Positions 51,825-60,814 of a DNA stretch of 64,000 bases are shown here, piece after piece (position 1 is the stretch's first letter; every line of letters begins with the position of its first letter). The notes under the pieces were generated by a model that searched no databases, was not told the origin of the DNA, and saw only the letters and a program-made list of their open reading frames with translations. Position numbers and translations under genes: made by a program. The stretch spans positions 1 through 64,000 of the forward strand of contig JAFZIZ010000011.1 of NCBI GenBank assembly GCA_017554145.1, in the 5' to 3' direction. This DNA is from Prevotella sp. GTDB lineage: Bacteria > Bacteroidota > Bacteroidia > Bacteroidales > Bacteroidaceae.

Positions 51825-52490
51825 TCAAATCTTATAGTCGTCGGCAGAAGCCTCTTCCAACTTGATATCAGAATCTGGCTTCTTCAACTGCTGACGTCCA
51901 TATTCGTAGGTATCCTCACTATCCTTCATAATCAGAGAGTCAGCACTTAAAGAGACAAGGTCATAAATATTTGTCTCTTCTTCCTCGCCACCACCTTCAC
52001 GAATAGACACCAGTTCCAACTTACCACGAACCAATCGCCATGTCTTGTAGGTAAGACTGCTCTGTTCGATACCTTCTACGATACCACCTTCCTTGATACG
52101 GAAACCTACCTCATCACTACCGTCAAGAGGATTAGGCATTACCCAGTTGCCTAACAAAGCAGATTGATTAATAACAATCAGTGCTTCTGTCTTCTTCTGG
52201 TTGGGAACAACAGCCAAACGATCGCCTGCCTGAAGTTTACCAAATACCTGATTATTATCACGGGCATAGGTGATATCTATCTGGATCGTATCACCCATAT
52301 CTGAGATGATTTGCAAGGTATTCTCAGCCGTATCATCTCCACATGTGCCATAGATCGTGGGATCTTGCAAAGCACTTAGGTCAGTAGAGTCACCATTATC
52401 AAAAGGAACCTGCTGTGTCTTACCACCACAACTACTCATTGCCATTACAATACAGACAATCATTGTTAGTACAATTGAAATCTTTTTCAT
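51825..52490 (-). CDS. Lipoprotein of unknown function between mazG and rnz
   Basis: 221-aa lipoprotein, lipobox MSSCGGK near residues 18-24. The mature part is a small beta barrel-like domain (DTIQIDITYARDNNQVFGKLQAGDRL) followed by a lipocalin-like segment (LLGNWVMPNPLDGSDEVGF, then WRLVRGKLELVSIREGG). It ends with acidic DSDIKLEEASADDYKI. No named family is recognised. It is cotranscribed with mazG and rnz, 12 and 16 bp gaps. Confidence 0.8.
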   Translation of the reverse strand: MKKISIVLTMIVCIVMAMSSCGGKTQQVPFDNGDSTDLSALQDPTIYGTCGDDTAENTLQIISDMGDTIQIDITYARDNNQVFGKLQAGDRLAVVPNQKKTEALIVINQSALLGNWVMPNPLDGSDEVGFRIKEGGIVEGIEQSSLTYKTWRLVRGKLELVSIREGGGEEEETNIYDLVSLSADSLIMKDSEDTYEYGRQQLKKPDSDIKLEEASADDYKI

Positions 52491-52502
52491 ATCAGTCTTT
52501 AT

Positions 52503-53300
52503 TTATTGATTTTCATTTCTTTTTGCCTCATTCCAAAGCGTATCCATCTCCTCAAGTGTCATCTCCGTCAAAGGTTTCCCAATTTTGATACTATGTTGCT
52601 CTATATAATTAAATCGGCGGATGAACTTTTGATTCGTCTCTTCCAACGCATTATCCGGATTCAGATGATAAAGACGAGCGGCATTAATAACAGAAAAGAG
52701 GAAGTCGCCCAATTCTTGCTCTGAGCGTTGCTTGTCCTCACGCTTTAACTCTGTTTCCAACTCGCCCAATTCTTCACGCACCTTTGCCCATACATCCTGT
52801 TTGTCTTCCCAGTCGAATCCGACATGACGGGCTTTGTCTTGTATACGATAAGCCTTAATCATGGAAGGAAGGGAAACGGGTACGCCCCCTAATACAGATT
52901 TATTGCCGTCTTTCTCTTTCTGCTTAATCTGTTCCCAATTATCAAGTACCTCTTCCGCACTCTTGGCAACAGTCTCTCCATAGACATGCGGATGGCGGAA
53001 TATCATCTTGTCGCACAGCTTATTACAAACATCAGCTATATCATAAAGTTTCTTCTCTTCTCCTATGCGACTGTAGAACACGATATGAAGCAGCACATCG
53101 CCTAACTCCTTGCATATTTCATGTGAGTCGTCCTTCATCAATGCATCGCTCAGTTCATACGCCTCTTCTATCGTGTTAGGACGCAAAGAGTCATTCGTCT
53201 GCTTGCGATCCCAAGGACATTCAACGCGTAAACGATCCATCACATCAAGCAGCCGTCCAAAGGCTGCCATTTTCTCTTCTTTGGTATGCATCTGTTCCAT
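52503..53300 (-). CDS. mazG: Nucleoside triphosphate pyrophosphohydrolase MazG
   Basis: 265-aa house-cleaning hydrolase with two MazG domains. Domain 1 has ECPWDRKQTNDSLRPNTIEEAYELSDAL and the EExxE-type metal site KELGDVLLHIVFY. Domain 2 has VREELGELETELKR and ELGDFLFSVINAAR. Length fits E. coli MazG. The -7 box lies 8 bp before the start codon, so the mRNA leader is very short or absent. Confidence 0.95.
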   Translation of the reverse strand: MEQMHTKEEKMAAFGRLLDVMDRLRVECPWDRKQTNDSLRPNTIEEAYELSDALMKDDSHEICKELGDVLLHIVFYSRIGEEKKLYDIADVCNKLCDKMIFRHPHVYGETVAKSAEEVLDNWEQIKQKEKDGNKSVLGGVPVSLPSMIKAYRIQDKARHVGFDWEDKQDVWAKVREELGELETELKREDKQRSEQELGDFLFSVINAARLYHLNPDNALEETNQKFIRRFNYIEQHSIKIGKPLTEMTLEEMDTLWNEAKRNENQ

Positions 53301-53308
53301 CGTAAATG

Positions 53309-53316
53309 CAAAGGTA
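53309..53316 (-). promoter_or_regulatory. mazG -7 box
   Basis: TACCTTTG on the minus strand only 8 bp from the start codon. Divergent from the valS promoter; no -33 match in the heptamer repeat behind it. Confidence 0.6.
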
Positions 53317-53323
53317 CTAAAAA

Positions 53324-53350
53324 ATTCTTAATTCTTAATTCTTAATTCAC
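53324..53350. repeat. Heptamer repeat between mazG and valS promoters
   Basis: ATTCTTA three times in perfect tandem, then ATTCACA; it occupies the upstream part of both divergent promoters. Confidence 0.8.
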
Positions 53351-53360
53351 ATTTATTTTG

Positions 53361-53368
53361 TACCTTTG
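53361..53368 (+). promoter_or_regulatory. valS -7 box
   Basis: TACCTTTG 20 bp upstream of the valS start. No convincing -33 box. Confidence 0.6.
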
Positions 53369-53388
53369 CACGTCATTAATAAAAAAGT

Positions 53389-56097
53389 ATGGAATTAGCG
53401 AGCAAATATGACCCAAAAGAGGTCGAATCGAAATGGTATCAGTACTGGCTGGATAACAAACTATTCGCCAGCAAACCTGATGGACGTCAACCCTACACTA
53501 TTGTGATCCCACCGCCAAACGTTACTGGTGTGCTGCACATGGGTCACATGCTGAATAACACGATTCAGGATATCCTGGTACGTAGAGCACGTATGGAGGG
53601 CAAGAACGCCTGCTGGGTACCTGGTACAGACCACGCATCTATCGCTACTGAGGCTAAGGTTGTGAAAAAACTCGCCAATGAGGGCATAAAGAAACATGAC
53701 CTCACCCGCGAGCAATTCCTTGAGCATGCCTGGGACTGGACACACGAGCATGGCGGCATCATCCTGAAGCAGTTGCGCCGCCTGGGTGCCAGCTGTGATT
53801 GGGATCGTACAGCATTCACTATGGACGAGACTCGCTCGAAGAGTGTTATCAAGGTATTTGTAGACCTCTATAACAAGGGACTTATCTATCGCGGTTTACG
53901 TATGGTAAACTGGGACCCCAAGGCGCTGACAGCTCTTTCAACTGAGGAGGTTATCTATAAAGAGGAGCAGAGTCATCTGTTCCATCTGAAATATTATGTA
54001 GACAGTCTAGAAAAACTAGATAATCTAGGGTCTCTAAAAAAAGAGGGCAATATCATTCACAAAGACGAGAAGGGCTATTATGCTGTAGTAGCTACCACTC
54101 GTCCTGAAACCATCATGGGTGATACTGCGATGTGCATCAATCCCAAAGACCCTAAGAACCAGTGGTTGAAGGGGCGCAAAGTAATCGTTCCTTTGGTGAA
54201 TCGTGTTATTCCTGTCATTGAGGACCGTTATGTTGACATCGAGTTTGGCACAGGTTGTTTGAAGGTGACCCCTGCTCACGATACTAACGACTATATGTTG
54301 GGTAAAACTCACAACCTTGAGACCATTGACATCTTTAATCCCGATGGTACCATCAGCGAGCAGAGTCCTATCTACGTAGGTATGGACCGTATGGACTGCC
54401 GTAAGCAGATCAGCATGGACCTGCAGGAAGCAGGACTCATGGAACGCATTGAGGACTATATTAATAAGGTAGGCTACTCTGAGCGTAACCCTGATACAGC
54501 GATTGAGCCACGTCTCTCACTGCAGTGGTTCCTCAAGATGCAACACTTTGCTGATATTGCTCTGCCACCAGTCATGAACGGTGAAATGAAGTTCTATCCC
54601 GAGAAGTACAAGAACACCTATAAGAACTGGTTGGAGAATATTCAGGACTGGTGTATCTCACGTCAGCTTTGGTGGGGACATCGTATTCCTGCCTATTATT
54701 ACAACGAAAATGACGATTATGTCGTAGCCGAGACACGCGAGGAGGCCTTAAAACTGGCTCAGCAAAAGGATCCAAAGGTTACGGATGCCGACCTACGTCA
54801 GGACGAGGATGCCCTCGATACATGGTTCTCATCATGGCTGTGGCCTGTATCACTCTTCGACGGCATCAACAACCCTGGCAACGAGGAAATTAAATACTAC
54901 TACCCCACTTCCGATTTGGTTACGGCTCCCGATATCATCTTCTTCTGGGTAGCCCGTATGATTATGGCTGGTGAGGAGTATATGGGCACCTTCCCCTTCA
55001 AAAACGTCTACTTCACAGGTATTGTCCGCGACAAACTGGGTCGTAAGATGTCAAAGTCTTTGGGAAACAGCCCCGATCCTATTGAATTGATTGAGAAGTT
55101 TGGTGCTGATGGCGTACGTATGGGTATGATGCTCAGTGCACCTGCCGGTAACGACATCCTCTTCGACGAGGCACTTTGTGAGCAGGGGCGTAACTTCAAC
55201 AATAAGATTTGGAATGCCTTCCGCTTGGTTAAAGGCTGGAAGGTTGCAGATATTGAACAGTCTGAGGCTGGTAAGATTGCTACCGCATGGTTTGAGGCTA
55301 AACTGCGCCAGACCAATGCCGAGGTTGACGATCTCTTCAAGAAATATCGTATCTCTGAAGCACTGATGGCTGTCTATAAGCTGTTCTGGGACGAGTTCTC
55401 AAGCTGGTATCTCGAGATGGTAAAGCCCGCCTATATCAATGGCGAGCCTCAACCTATTGATAAACAAACCTTCGACAAGACCCTCGAATTCTTCGAGATT
55501 CTACTGAAGATGCTACATCCGTTCATGCCATTCATCACGGAGGAACTGTGGCAGCACCTCTATGATCGCAAAGAAGGCGAAAGTATTATGCGCGACAAAC
55601 TGGAGTTGCCTGCTCCTACTAAGGCTGACGACAAACTGGCTAATGATATCGAACAAGTGAAGCAAATTGTATCAGGCGTCCGCATGGTTCGCAACCAGAA
55701 AAATATCGCGCCTAAAGAGCAGTTGGAGTTGCAGGTGGTTGGCCAGAACAACTACACCGAGTTTAATGCTGTCATCTCTAAGATGGCGAATCTGAGTGCT
55801 ATCAACGTTGTAGCCGAGAAGGATGCCACCGCATCAGCCTTCATGGTAGGCACCGACGAGTTTGCAGTACCTGTTGGCGACATGATTGACGTAGATGCAG
55901 AGATCCAGAAGATGGAGGCTCAGCTGCAGCATCTCGAAGGTTTCCTGGCAGGCGTCAAGAAGAAACTCAGCAATGAGCGTTTCGTAGCCAATGCACCAGA
56001 GCAGGTGGTTGCTTTAGAACGCAAGAAACAAAGCGACTCAGAAGAGAAGATTGCCGCATTGAAAGAATCAATCGCAGCACTGAAGTCACAAAAATAA
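53389..56097 (+). CDS. valS: Valine-tRNA ligase
   Basis: 902-aa class I synthetase. HIGH-type motif [13 protein letters not shown] near residue 45; editing (CP1) domain about 190-350 with [21 protein letters not shown] near residue 553; anticodon-binding domain about 620-780; C-terminal coiled coil ([20 protein letters not shown]) typical of ValRS. A 36-bp stretch of four 9-nt units (54005-54040) encodes [13 protein letters not shown] within the editing-domain entry loop. It has its own promoter and ends at a strong terminator. Confidence 0.98.
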   Translation: MELASKYDPKEVESKWYQYWLDNKLFASKPDGRQPYTIVIPPPNVTGVLHMGHMLNNTIQDILVRRARMEGKNACWVPGTDHASIATEAKVVKKLANEGIKKHDLTREQFLEHAWDWTHEHGGIILKQLRRLGASCDWDRTAFTMDETRSKSVIKVFVDLYNKGLIYRGLRMVNWDPKALTALSTEEVIYKEEQSHLFHLKYYVDSLEKLDNLGSLKKEGNIIHKDEKGYYAVVATTRPETIMGDTAMCINPKDPKNQWLKGRKVIVPLVNRVIPVIEDRYVDIEFGTGCLKVTPAHDTNDYMLGKTHNLETIDIFNPDGTISEQSPIYVGMDRMDCRKQISMDLQEAGLMERIEDYINKVGYSERNPDTAIEPRLSLQWFLKMQHFADIALPPVMNGEMKFYPEKYKNTYKNWLENIQDWCISRQLWWGHRIPAYYYNENDDYVVAETREEALKLAQQKDPKVTDADLRQDEDALDTWFSSWLWPVSLFDGINNPGNEEIKYYYPTSDLVTAPDIIFFWVARMIMAGEEYMGTFPFKNVYFTGIVRDKLGRKMSKSLGNSPDPIELIEKFGADGVRMGMMLSAPAGNDILFDEALCEQGRNFNNKIWNAFRLVKGWKVADIEQSEAGKIATAWFEAKLRQTNAEVDDLFKKYRISEALMAVYKLFWDEFSSWYLEMVKPAYINGEPQPIDKQTFDKTLEFFEILLKMLHPFMPFITEELWQHLYDRKEGESIMRDKLELPAPTKADDKLANDIEQVKQIVSGVRMVRNQKNIAPKEQLELQVVGQNNYTEFNAVISKMANLSAINVVAEKDATASAFMVGTDEFAVPVGDMIDVDAEIQKMEAQLQHLEGFLAGVKKKLSNERFVANAPEQVVALERKKQSDSEEKIAALKESIAALKSQK
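54005..54040 (+). repeat. Four degenerate 9-nt units inside valS
   Basis: GTCTAGAAA AACTAGATA ATCTAGGGT CTCTAAAAA, consensus NNCTAGNNN; as the period is a multiple of three it reads as a Leu-x-x repeat. Confidence 0.7.
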
Positions 56098-56107
56098 TAA
56101 AGACAAA

Positions 56108-56154
56108 TCAAATAAAGAAGGGATGCCCTATTCGGACATCCCTTCTTTATTTGA
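56108..56154. terminator. Bidirectional terminator between valS and the DUF4293 gene
   Basis: 18-bp perfect stem (56108-56125 and 56137-56154) with an 11-nt loop, between convergent genes. Confidence 0.88.
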
Positions 56155-56164
56155 TCATACTATT

Positions 56165-56617
56165 CTATCGGATTCTGTCTGCAGCCCTTACTAATTTTTC
56201 ATCAGCAAGAATCCCCTTGCGAGCCATAAAATTGAGAATAATCGAAACTGCAGGAAAAGCAGCAGCAATCTCTACGTGGAAATTAAGCGCATCAGGAGCT
56301 ATCTGCTTGCTGACAACAACCAAGGCGATATACCATAATAATCCTATCAGGATATTCACCATACACAAACGCGCCTGAAACGGACGACGCTTATATAAAA
56401 ATATGGTAAACACACTCAAAGTCGTTGAAATAAGCATTAATGCAAAAAGAGGACATGGCTCAAAAGAGCACGCCCCAGATTGTCCTATTGCCCACAAACT
56501 GAATACCCGATATACTGTCAAGCCTTCTGCTGTTACAGTTGCTAACTGCATACACAAAGCTAAGATACCGAAAACAGCAGCAAGAAATAAAAAGACTGAT
56601 TGTTTACGTTGTATCAT
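56165..56617 (-). CDS. DUF4293 membrane protein
   Basis: 150-aa inner-membrane protein of the Bacteroidota DUF4293 family, N-terminus MIQRKQSVFLFLAAVFGI, four membrane segments (about 8-25, 60-78, 88-105, 118-136). Function is unknown. It is the third gene of bamD - rpoZ - DUF4293, 3 bp after rpoZ. Confidence 0.85.
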   Translation of the reverse strand: MIQRKQSVFLFLAAVFGILALCMQLATVTAEGLTVYRVFSLWAIGQSGACSFEPCPLFALMLISTTLSVFTIFLYKRRPFQARLCMVNILIGLLWYIALVVVSKQIAPDALNFHVEIAAAFPAVSIILNFMARKGILADEKLVRAADRIR

Positions 56618-56620
56618 AAT

Positions 56621-56968
56621 TTACAAGCGCTCGTCTTGTGCTACTGCCTGCTCCTGAGCAGGATCACGCCAATAGATCTGATTCTCTACAAACTCCTCTG
56701 TAGCCAACAGAGAGGGTTTGGGAAGCTTCTCGTAATAACGGGAAATCTCTATCTGCTCACGGTTCTCGAACACTTCTTCTAAAGAATCATTATAAGAAGC
56801 AAACTCTGCCAACTTCTTGCTCAAGTCTTCTTTAATCTGAACACTAATCTGATTGGCACGTTTAGAAATGATTGATACGCTTTCATAAATATTACCTGTA
56901 TCCTCACAAAGATCCATGATGTTACGGGTAACTGTGTTTACTGGTGCTTTTGACTTCTTGTAATCCAT
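56621..56968 (-). CDS. RNA polymerase omega subunit (Rpb6 family, Bacteroidota type)
   Basis: 115-aa protein of the Rpb6/omega fold. MDYKKSKAPVNTVTRNIMDL, then the conserved helix NIYESVSIISKRANQISVQIKEDL that contacts the beta' C-terminus. The Bacteroidota omega has an extended C-terminal tail, seen here from about residue 60. It lies 4 bp after bamD and 3 bp before the DUF4293 gene. Confidence 0.88.
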   Translation of the reverse strand: MDYKKSKAPVNTVTRNIMDLCEDTGNIYESVSIISKRANQISVQIKEDLSKKLAEFASYNDSLEEVFENREQIEISRYYEKLPKPSLLATEEFVENQIYWRDPAQEQAVAQDERL

Positions 56969-56972
56969 TATA

Positions 56973-57800
56973 TTAATCTTTTGTTACTTTTTTACACTTG
57001 ACAATAAATTTCTCTGCCGTTGTACACTCCTTAGACTCTGGATACTCATTCAAGAATCCATAGCATTCGTCCTCTGCGTCACGGTAGCGCTCGAGCTTTC
57101 TTTCCTCAGAACTATTCTCTGCAAGATAGAACTTACTTTTCATGATTAATACAGAGAACTTCTCACGCATTCTAGAATACGGATAATTCTTCAGAGCATT
57201 CTGAGCCGTGATAATACATGCTTCGTAGTTACTTTCTGTATTGGAATTGATGTTTCCAAAATAGCCTCCAAGGTTATAATATAGTTCTGCTGACAAATAT
57301 TCTTTCTGAACCAGATTATCCTGCAAATCAAACAATCGCTGCTGAGCAACAGGTCTTAACTCTGAATCTGGAAAGAGATCAAGGAACTGCTGATATGCGT
57401 TGATTGCCCCTATTGTTGGAGTCTGATCCAAACGAGGCTCTGGTGCACCCTGATATAGAGACTGCCCTACATAAAAAGATGCCTGTTCTGCAAAATATCC
57501 TTTAGGATAACTGGTATAATACTTTTTGAAGGTAGCACTTGCAGACTCGTAGTCTCTATTGCAAAATTGAGACATAGCCAACAGATACAGACTTTCCTGT
57601 CCTGTATCTCTTCCCTTACGGAGCATGACTAAATCTTGAAGCAATGTACTGGCATGCTGAAACTCCCCCATCGCAAAACACTGCTTGGCATATTCGTATT
57701 TATAATCGTTATCCGTAGACTTATAAACCCGACTATACTCTGATGTACAACTGCTCAACAAAGCCGTCACACAGAGCATGATGATTGTCTTTTTCTTCAT
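56973..57800 (-). CDS. bamD: Outer-membrane assembly lipoprotein BamD
   Basis: 275-aa lipoprotein of the BAM complex that inserts beta-barrel proteins. Signal peptide with lipobox LSSCTS near residues 15-20. Five TPR-like helix pairs follow (YAKQCFAMGEFQHASTLLQDL, FCNRDYESASATFKKYYTSYP, GAINAYQQFLDLFPDSE, ITAQNALKNYPYSRMREKF, DAEDECYGFLNEYPESKE). Operon with rpoZ and the DUF4293 gene. Confidence 0.93.
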   Translation of the reverse strand: MKKKTIIMLCVTALLSSCTSEYSRVYKSTDNDYKYEYAKQCFAMGEFQHASTLLQDLVMLRKGRDTGQESLYLLAMSQFCNRDYESASATFKKYYTSYPKGYFAEQASFYVGQSLYQGAPEPRLDQTPTIGAINAYQQFLDLFPDSELRPVAQQRLFDLQDNLVQKEYLSAELYYNLGGYFGNINSNTESNYEACIITAQNALKNYPYSRMREKFSVLIMKSKFYLAENSSEERKLERYRDAEDECYGFLNEYPESKECTTAEKFIVKCKKVTKD

Positions 57801-57820
57801 CTTATATCAAATTTGACGTG

Positions 57821-57851
57821 CAAAATTAGTTATTTTTCTCCTAATTCCAAA
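57821..57851 (-). promoter_or_regulatory. bamD operon promoter
   Basis: Minus-strand -7 TAATTTTG (57821-57828), 19-bp spacer, -33 TTTG (57848-57851). Confidence 0.7.
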
Positions 57852-57931
57852 GGAAAACGAACGATTTTTAGCAATTAACGTTAGATTATAACGTTTGTTA
57901 CGAAGAAAATGTGTAAATTTGCAGCATCTTG

Positions 57932-59962
57932 ATGAACTTCCAACTGACATCCCAATACAAACCGACAGGTGACCAGCCTGAAGCCATTAGGCAACTGACT
58001 GACGGAATCAACCGAGGCGATAAAGCCCAGGTGCTCTTAGGTGTGACCGGTTCTGGAAAAACTTTTACAATGGCAAACGTCATAGCCAATGTTAACAAAC
58101 CAACATTGATTCTTTCTCATAACAAGACACTGGCAGCACAGTTGTATGAGGAGATGAAAGGTTTCTTTCCCAACAACGCCGTCGAATATTATGTCAGTTA
58201 TTATGATTATTATCAGCCAGAGGCTTATCTTCCTTTGACAGACACTTATATTGAAAAAGACCTTGCCATTAATGAAGAAATTGACAGACTTCGTCTCCGT
58301 GCCGTAAGTGCATTACTATCAGGAAGAAAAGATGTAATTGTTGTATCTTCTGTTAGTTGTATTTATGGTATGGGGAGTCCTGTAGCATTGCACGAGAATG
58401 TCATCGAGATACACAAAGGACAGATTCTTGATCGTAATATCTTGTTAAGAAAATTGGTAGCAGCACTCTATGTTCGAAATGACCTCGAACTGAAACGAGG
58501 ATGCTTCCGCGTGAAGGGCGACACCGTTGATATTGCCATGGCATATAATGAGGCGATTTTACGTATCACCTTCTGGGATGACGAAATAGACTTCATTGAG
58601 GAACTGGACAATGAGACCATGATGCGCATGGCGAGTTTCGAGGAGTATAAACTCTACCCTGCCAACCTATTTATGACCTCACAAGAACAGACTGATATCG
58701 CTATCCGACAGATACAAGACGACTTGGTGAAACAAATTGCTTTCTTTGAGGAAACAGGTGACGAAATCAAGGCACAACGCATCAAAGAGCGTGTGGAGTA
58801 CGACATGGAGATGATCAAGGAACTGGGACATTGTTCTGGTATTGAGAACTATTCTCGTTATTTTGACGGAAGGCAGGCAGGAGAACGCCCTTATTGCCTA
58901 CTCGATTTCTTCCCTGAAGATTATCTGATGATGATTGACGAAAGTCATGTCAGTGTACCACAGATTGGAGGTATGTATGGTGGCGACCGCGCCCGTAAGA
59001 CCAACTTGGTAGAGTTCGGATTCCGTCTGCCAGCTGCCTTCGATAATCGTCCTTTGACCTTTGAAGAATTCTCAGAAATGACGAATCAGGTGATATACGT
59101 CAGTGCCACACCTGCTGACTATGAACTCAACGAAGCAGAAGGAGTTGTTGTTGAGCAATTGATTCGTCCAACAGGATTGCTTGACCCAGAAATTGAAGTG
59201 CGCCCAACGGAAAATCAAATAGATGACTTGATGGACGAGATAGAGACTCGCGTTCATCGAAAAGAGCGCGTACTCGTCACTACTCTCACCAAACGTTTGG
59301 CTGAGGAACTTAGTGAATACCTACTGAACAATGGTATCCAAACTGCTTATATCCACAGTGAGGTTACTACACTCGACCGTGTGAAGATTCTGGAGAATCT
59401 GCGCAACGGCACTTATGATGTCTTGGTCGGTGTCAACCTGTTACGCGAGGGACTTGACTTACCAGAAGTATCACTGGTTGTCATTCTCGATGCCGACAAA
59501 GAGGGATTCCTTCGTTCCCACCGTTCACTGACACAGACAGCAGGACGTGCCGCACGAAATGTTAACGGTAAAGTCATTATGTACGCTGACAACATCACTG
59601 CTTCCATGCAACTCACCATCGACGAGACCACCCGCCGACGCATAAAACAGATGCGATACAATGAAGAACATGGTATTACTCCCAAACAAATAGAGAAAGC
59701 TATTAAACAAAGTAACTTGCGACAACTAACAGGAGAAGAGGAGAACGACAAACGGGCACAGAGCGTCTATATGAGTCCAATGGAACATGGTGCCTTTGCT
59801 GCTGATCCTATCATACAACAGATGACTCGTCCTCAATTGGAGAAGAGTATTGCTGAGACAACCCGTCTGATGAAAGAAGCTGCCAAAAAACTCGATTTCC
59901 TACAAGCCGCCCAATACCGTGATGAGATCATTCGATTACAGAAAGAACTCGAATTAAAATAA
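57932..59962 (+). CDS. uvrB: Excinuclease ABC subunit B
   Basis: 676-aa helicase-like damage-verification protein that works with UvrA (at 8.7 kb) and UvrC. The start is the ATG at 57932 (MNFQLTSQYKPTGDQPEAI); a TTG lies one codon earlier. Walker A GVTGSGKTFTM near residue 40; beta-hairpin YYDYYQPEAYLP; DExD-like DESHVSVPQIGGM; motif VI QTAGRAARN; C-terminal UVR domain (KEAAKKLDFLQAAQYRDEI) for UvrC. A TAAATTTG box lies at 57914-57921. Confidence 0.98.
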   Translation: MNFQLTSQYKPTGDQPEAIRQLTDGINRGDKAQVLLGVTGSGKTFTMANVIANVNKPTLILSHNKTLAAQLYEEMKGFFPNNAVEYYVSYYDYYQPEAYLPLTDTYIEKDLAINEEIDRLRLRAVSALLSGRKDVIVVSSVSCIYGMGSPVALHENVIEIHKGQILDRNILLRKLVAALYVRNDLELKRGCFRVKGDTVDIAMAYNEAILRITFWDDEIDFIEELDNETMMRMASFEEYKLYPANLFMTSQEQTDIAIRQIQDDLVKQIAFFEETGDEIKAQRIKERVEYDMEMIKELGHCSGIENYSRYFDGRQAGERPYCLLDFFPEDYLMMIDESHVSVPQIGGMYGGDRARKTNLVEFGFRLPAAFDNRPLTFEEFSEMTNQVIYVSATPADYELNEAEGVVVEQLIRPTGLLDPEIEVRPTENQIDDLMDEIETRVHRKERVLVTTLTKRLAEELSEYLLNNGIQTAYIHSEVTTLDRVKILENLRNGTYDVLVGVNLLREGLDLPEVSLVVILDADKEGFLRSHRSLTQTAGRAARNVNGKVIMYADNITASMQLTIDETTRRRIKQMRYNEEHGITPKQIEKAIKQSNLRQLTGEEENDKRAQSVYMSPMEHGAFAADPIIQQMTRPQLEKSIAETTRLMKEAAKKLDFLQAAQYRDEIIRLQKELELK

Positions 59963-60035
59963 ATTATCATAATTTATTAGGTGATTCCCCCGATAATTCG
60001 TACTTTTGCAGGCAATATAATCAAAACTACATAAG

Positions 60036-60644
60036 ATGGCTAGAAAATATCTATGGATGATGCTCATGATCAGCATGCCGATGATGAGTTATGCCCAGAA
60101 CACATGGGAAAACAATACTGTAAAGGAAGAAGTGGACGTCAATCCCAATCAGAAATATTTAGACGGTGCCATTCCTCTCGTTGATGGAAAGGTGGTATTT
60201 ACAAAGACCTTTGAGGCTCCAAACAAGACTGCTTTTCAGATATACAATATCATTGGCAAGTATTTTCAAGACATCACCAAAGAAGAAAACCAAATCAACA
60301 GTAGAATTGTTATAGCCGATACAACAACCTACGAGCTCGGTGCTTCTTACGAGGAATGGATGCAGTTCAAAAGCAATATAATCTCTTTAGACCGCACACG
60401 CTTTTACTACACTTTGAAAGCTGTATGCCAAAACGGTAAAGTATCAGTAGAGATGGCACACATCAGGTATCTGTATGATGAATTCCGCAAGCCTCAGCAC
60501 TTGAAAGCAGAGGAGTGGATTACTGATAAGGAAGCACTGAATAAGAAGAAGACAAAACTGATACCTATCACAGGTAAATTCCGTCGCAAGACCATAGACC
60601 GCAAAGACGAAATTTTCAAGAATTTAGAGAACTTGCTGAAATGA
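60036..60644 (+). CDS. Exported DUF4468 protein
   Basis: 202-aa protein with signal peptide YLWMMLMISMPMMSYAQ and a DUF4468 domain (VFTKTFEAPNKTAFQIYNII, then RTRFYYTLKAVCQNGKVSVEM), a TBP-like fold found in exported Bacteroidota proteins. Function unknown. A TACTTTTG box is at 60001-60008. It overlaps the next small gene by ATGA, starting a three-gene operon with the porin. Confidence 0.85.
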   Translation: MARKYLWMMLMISMPMMSYAQNTWENNTVKEEVDVNPNQKYLDGAIPLVDGKVVFTKTFEAPNKTAFQIYNIIGKYFQDITKEENQINSRIVIADTTTYELGASYEEWMQFKSNIISLDRTRFYYTLKAVCQNGKVSVEMAHIRYLYDEFRKPQHLKAEEWITDKEALNKKKTKLIPITGKFRRKTIDRKDEIFKNLENLLK

Positions 60645-60814
60645 GACTTCTTCGCAACATTCTCAACACCATCTTTATCATTGGTGCGCTGATAGGCATG
60701 TACCTTTATTATAAAGGAAACACTGATACAGGTACCATTGTTATCATTGTGGCTATGGCTTTCAAGTTTATTGAGGTTGTCATACGTCTGCTCAAATTAG
60801 AGGATAAGCATTGA
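60641..60814 (+). CDS. 57-aa two-span membrane protein
   Basis: Small gene between the DUF4468 and porin genes: MRLLRNILNTIFIIGALIGM, a short polar turn (KGNTDTG), a second hydrophobic helix (TIVIIVAMAFKFIEVVI), and a charged end (RLLKLEDKH). Its ATG overlaps the upstream stop and its stop overlaps the porin start (TTGA), so all three are coupled. The conserved-looking hairpin topology and tight packing argue that it is real. No family recognised. Confidence 0.82.
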   Translation: MRLLRNILNTIFIIGALIGMYLYYKGNTDTGTIVIIVAMAFKFIEVVIRLLKLEDKH

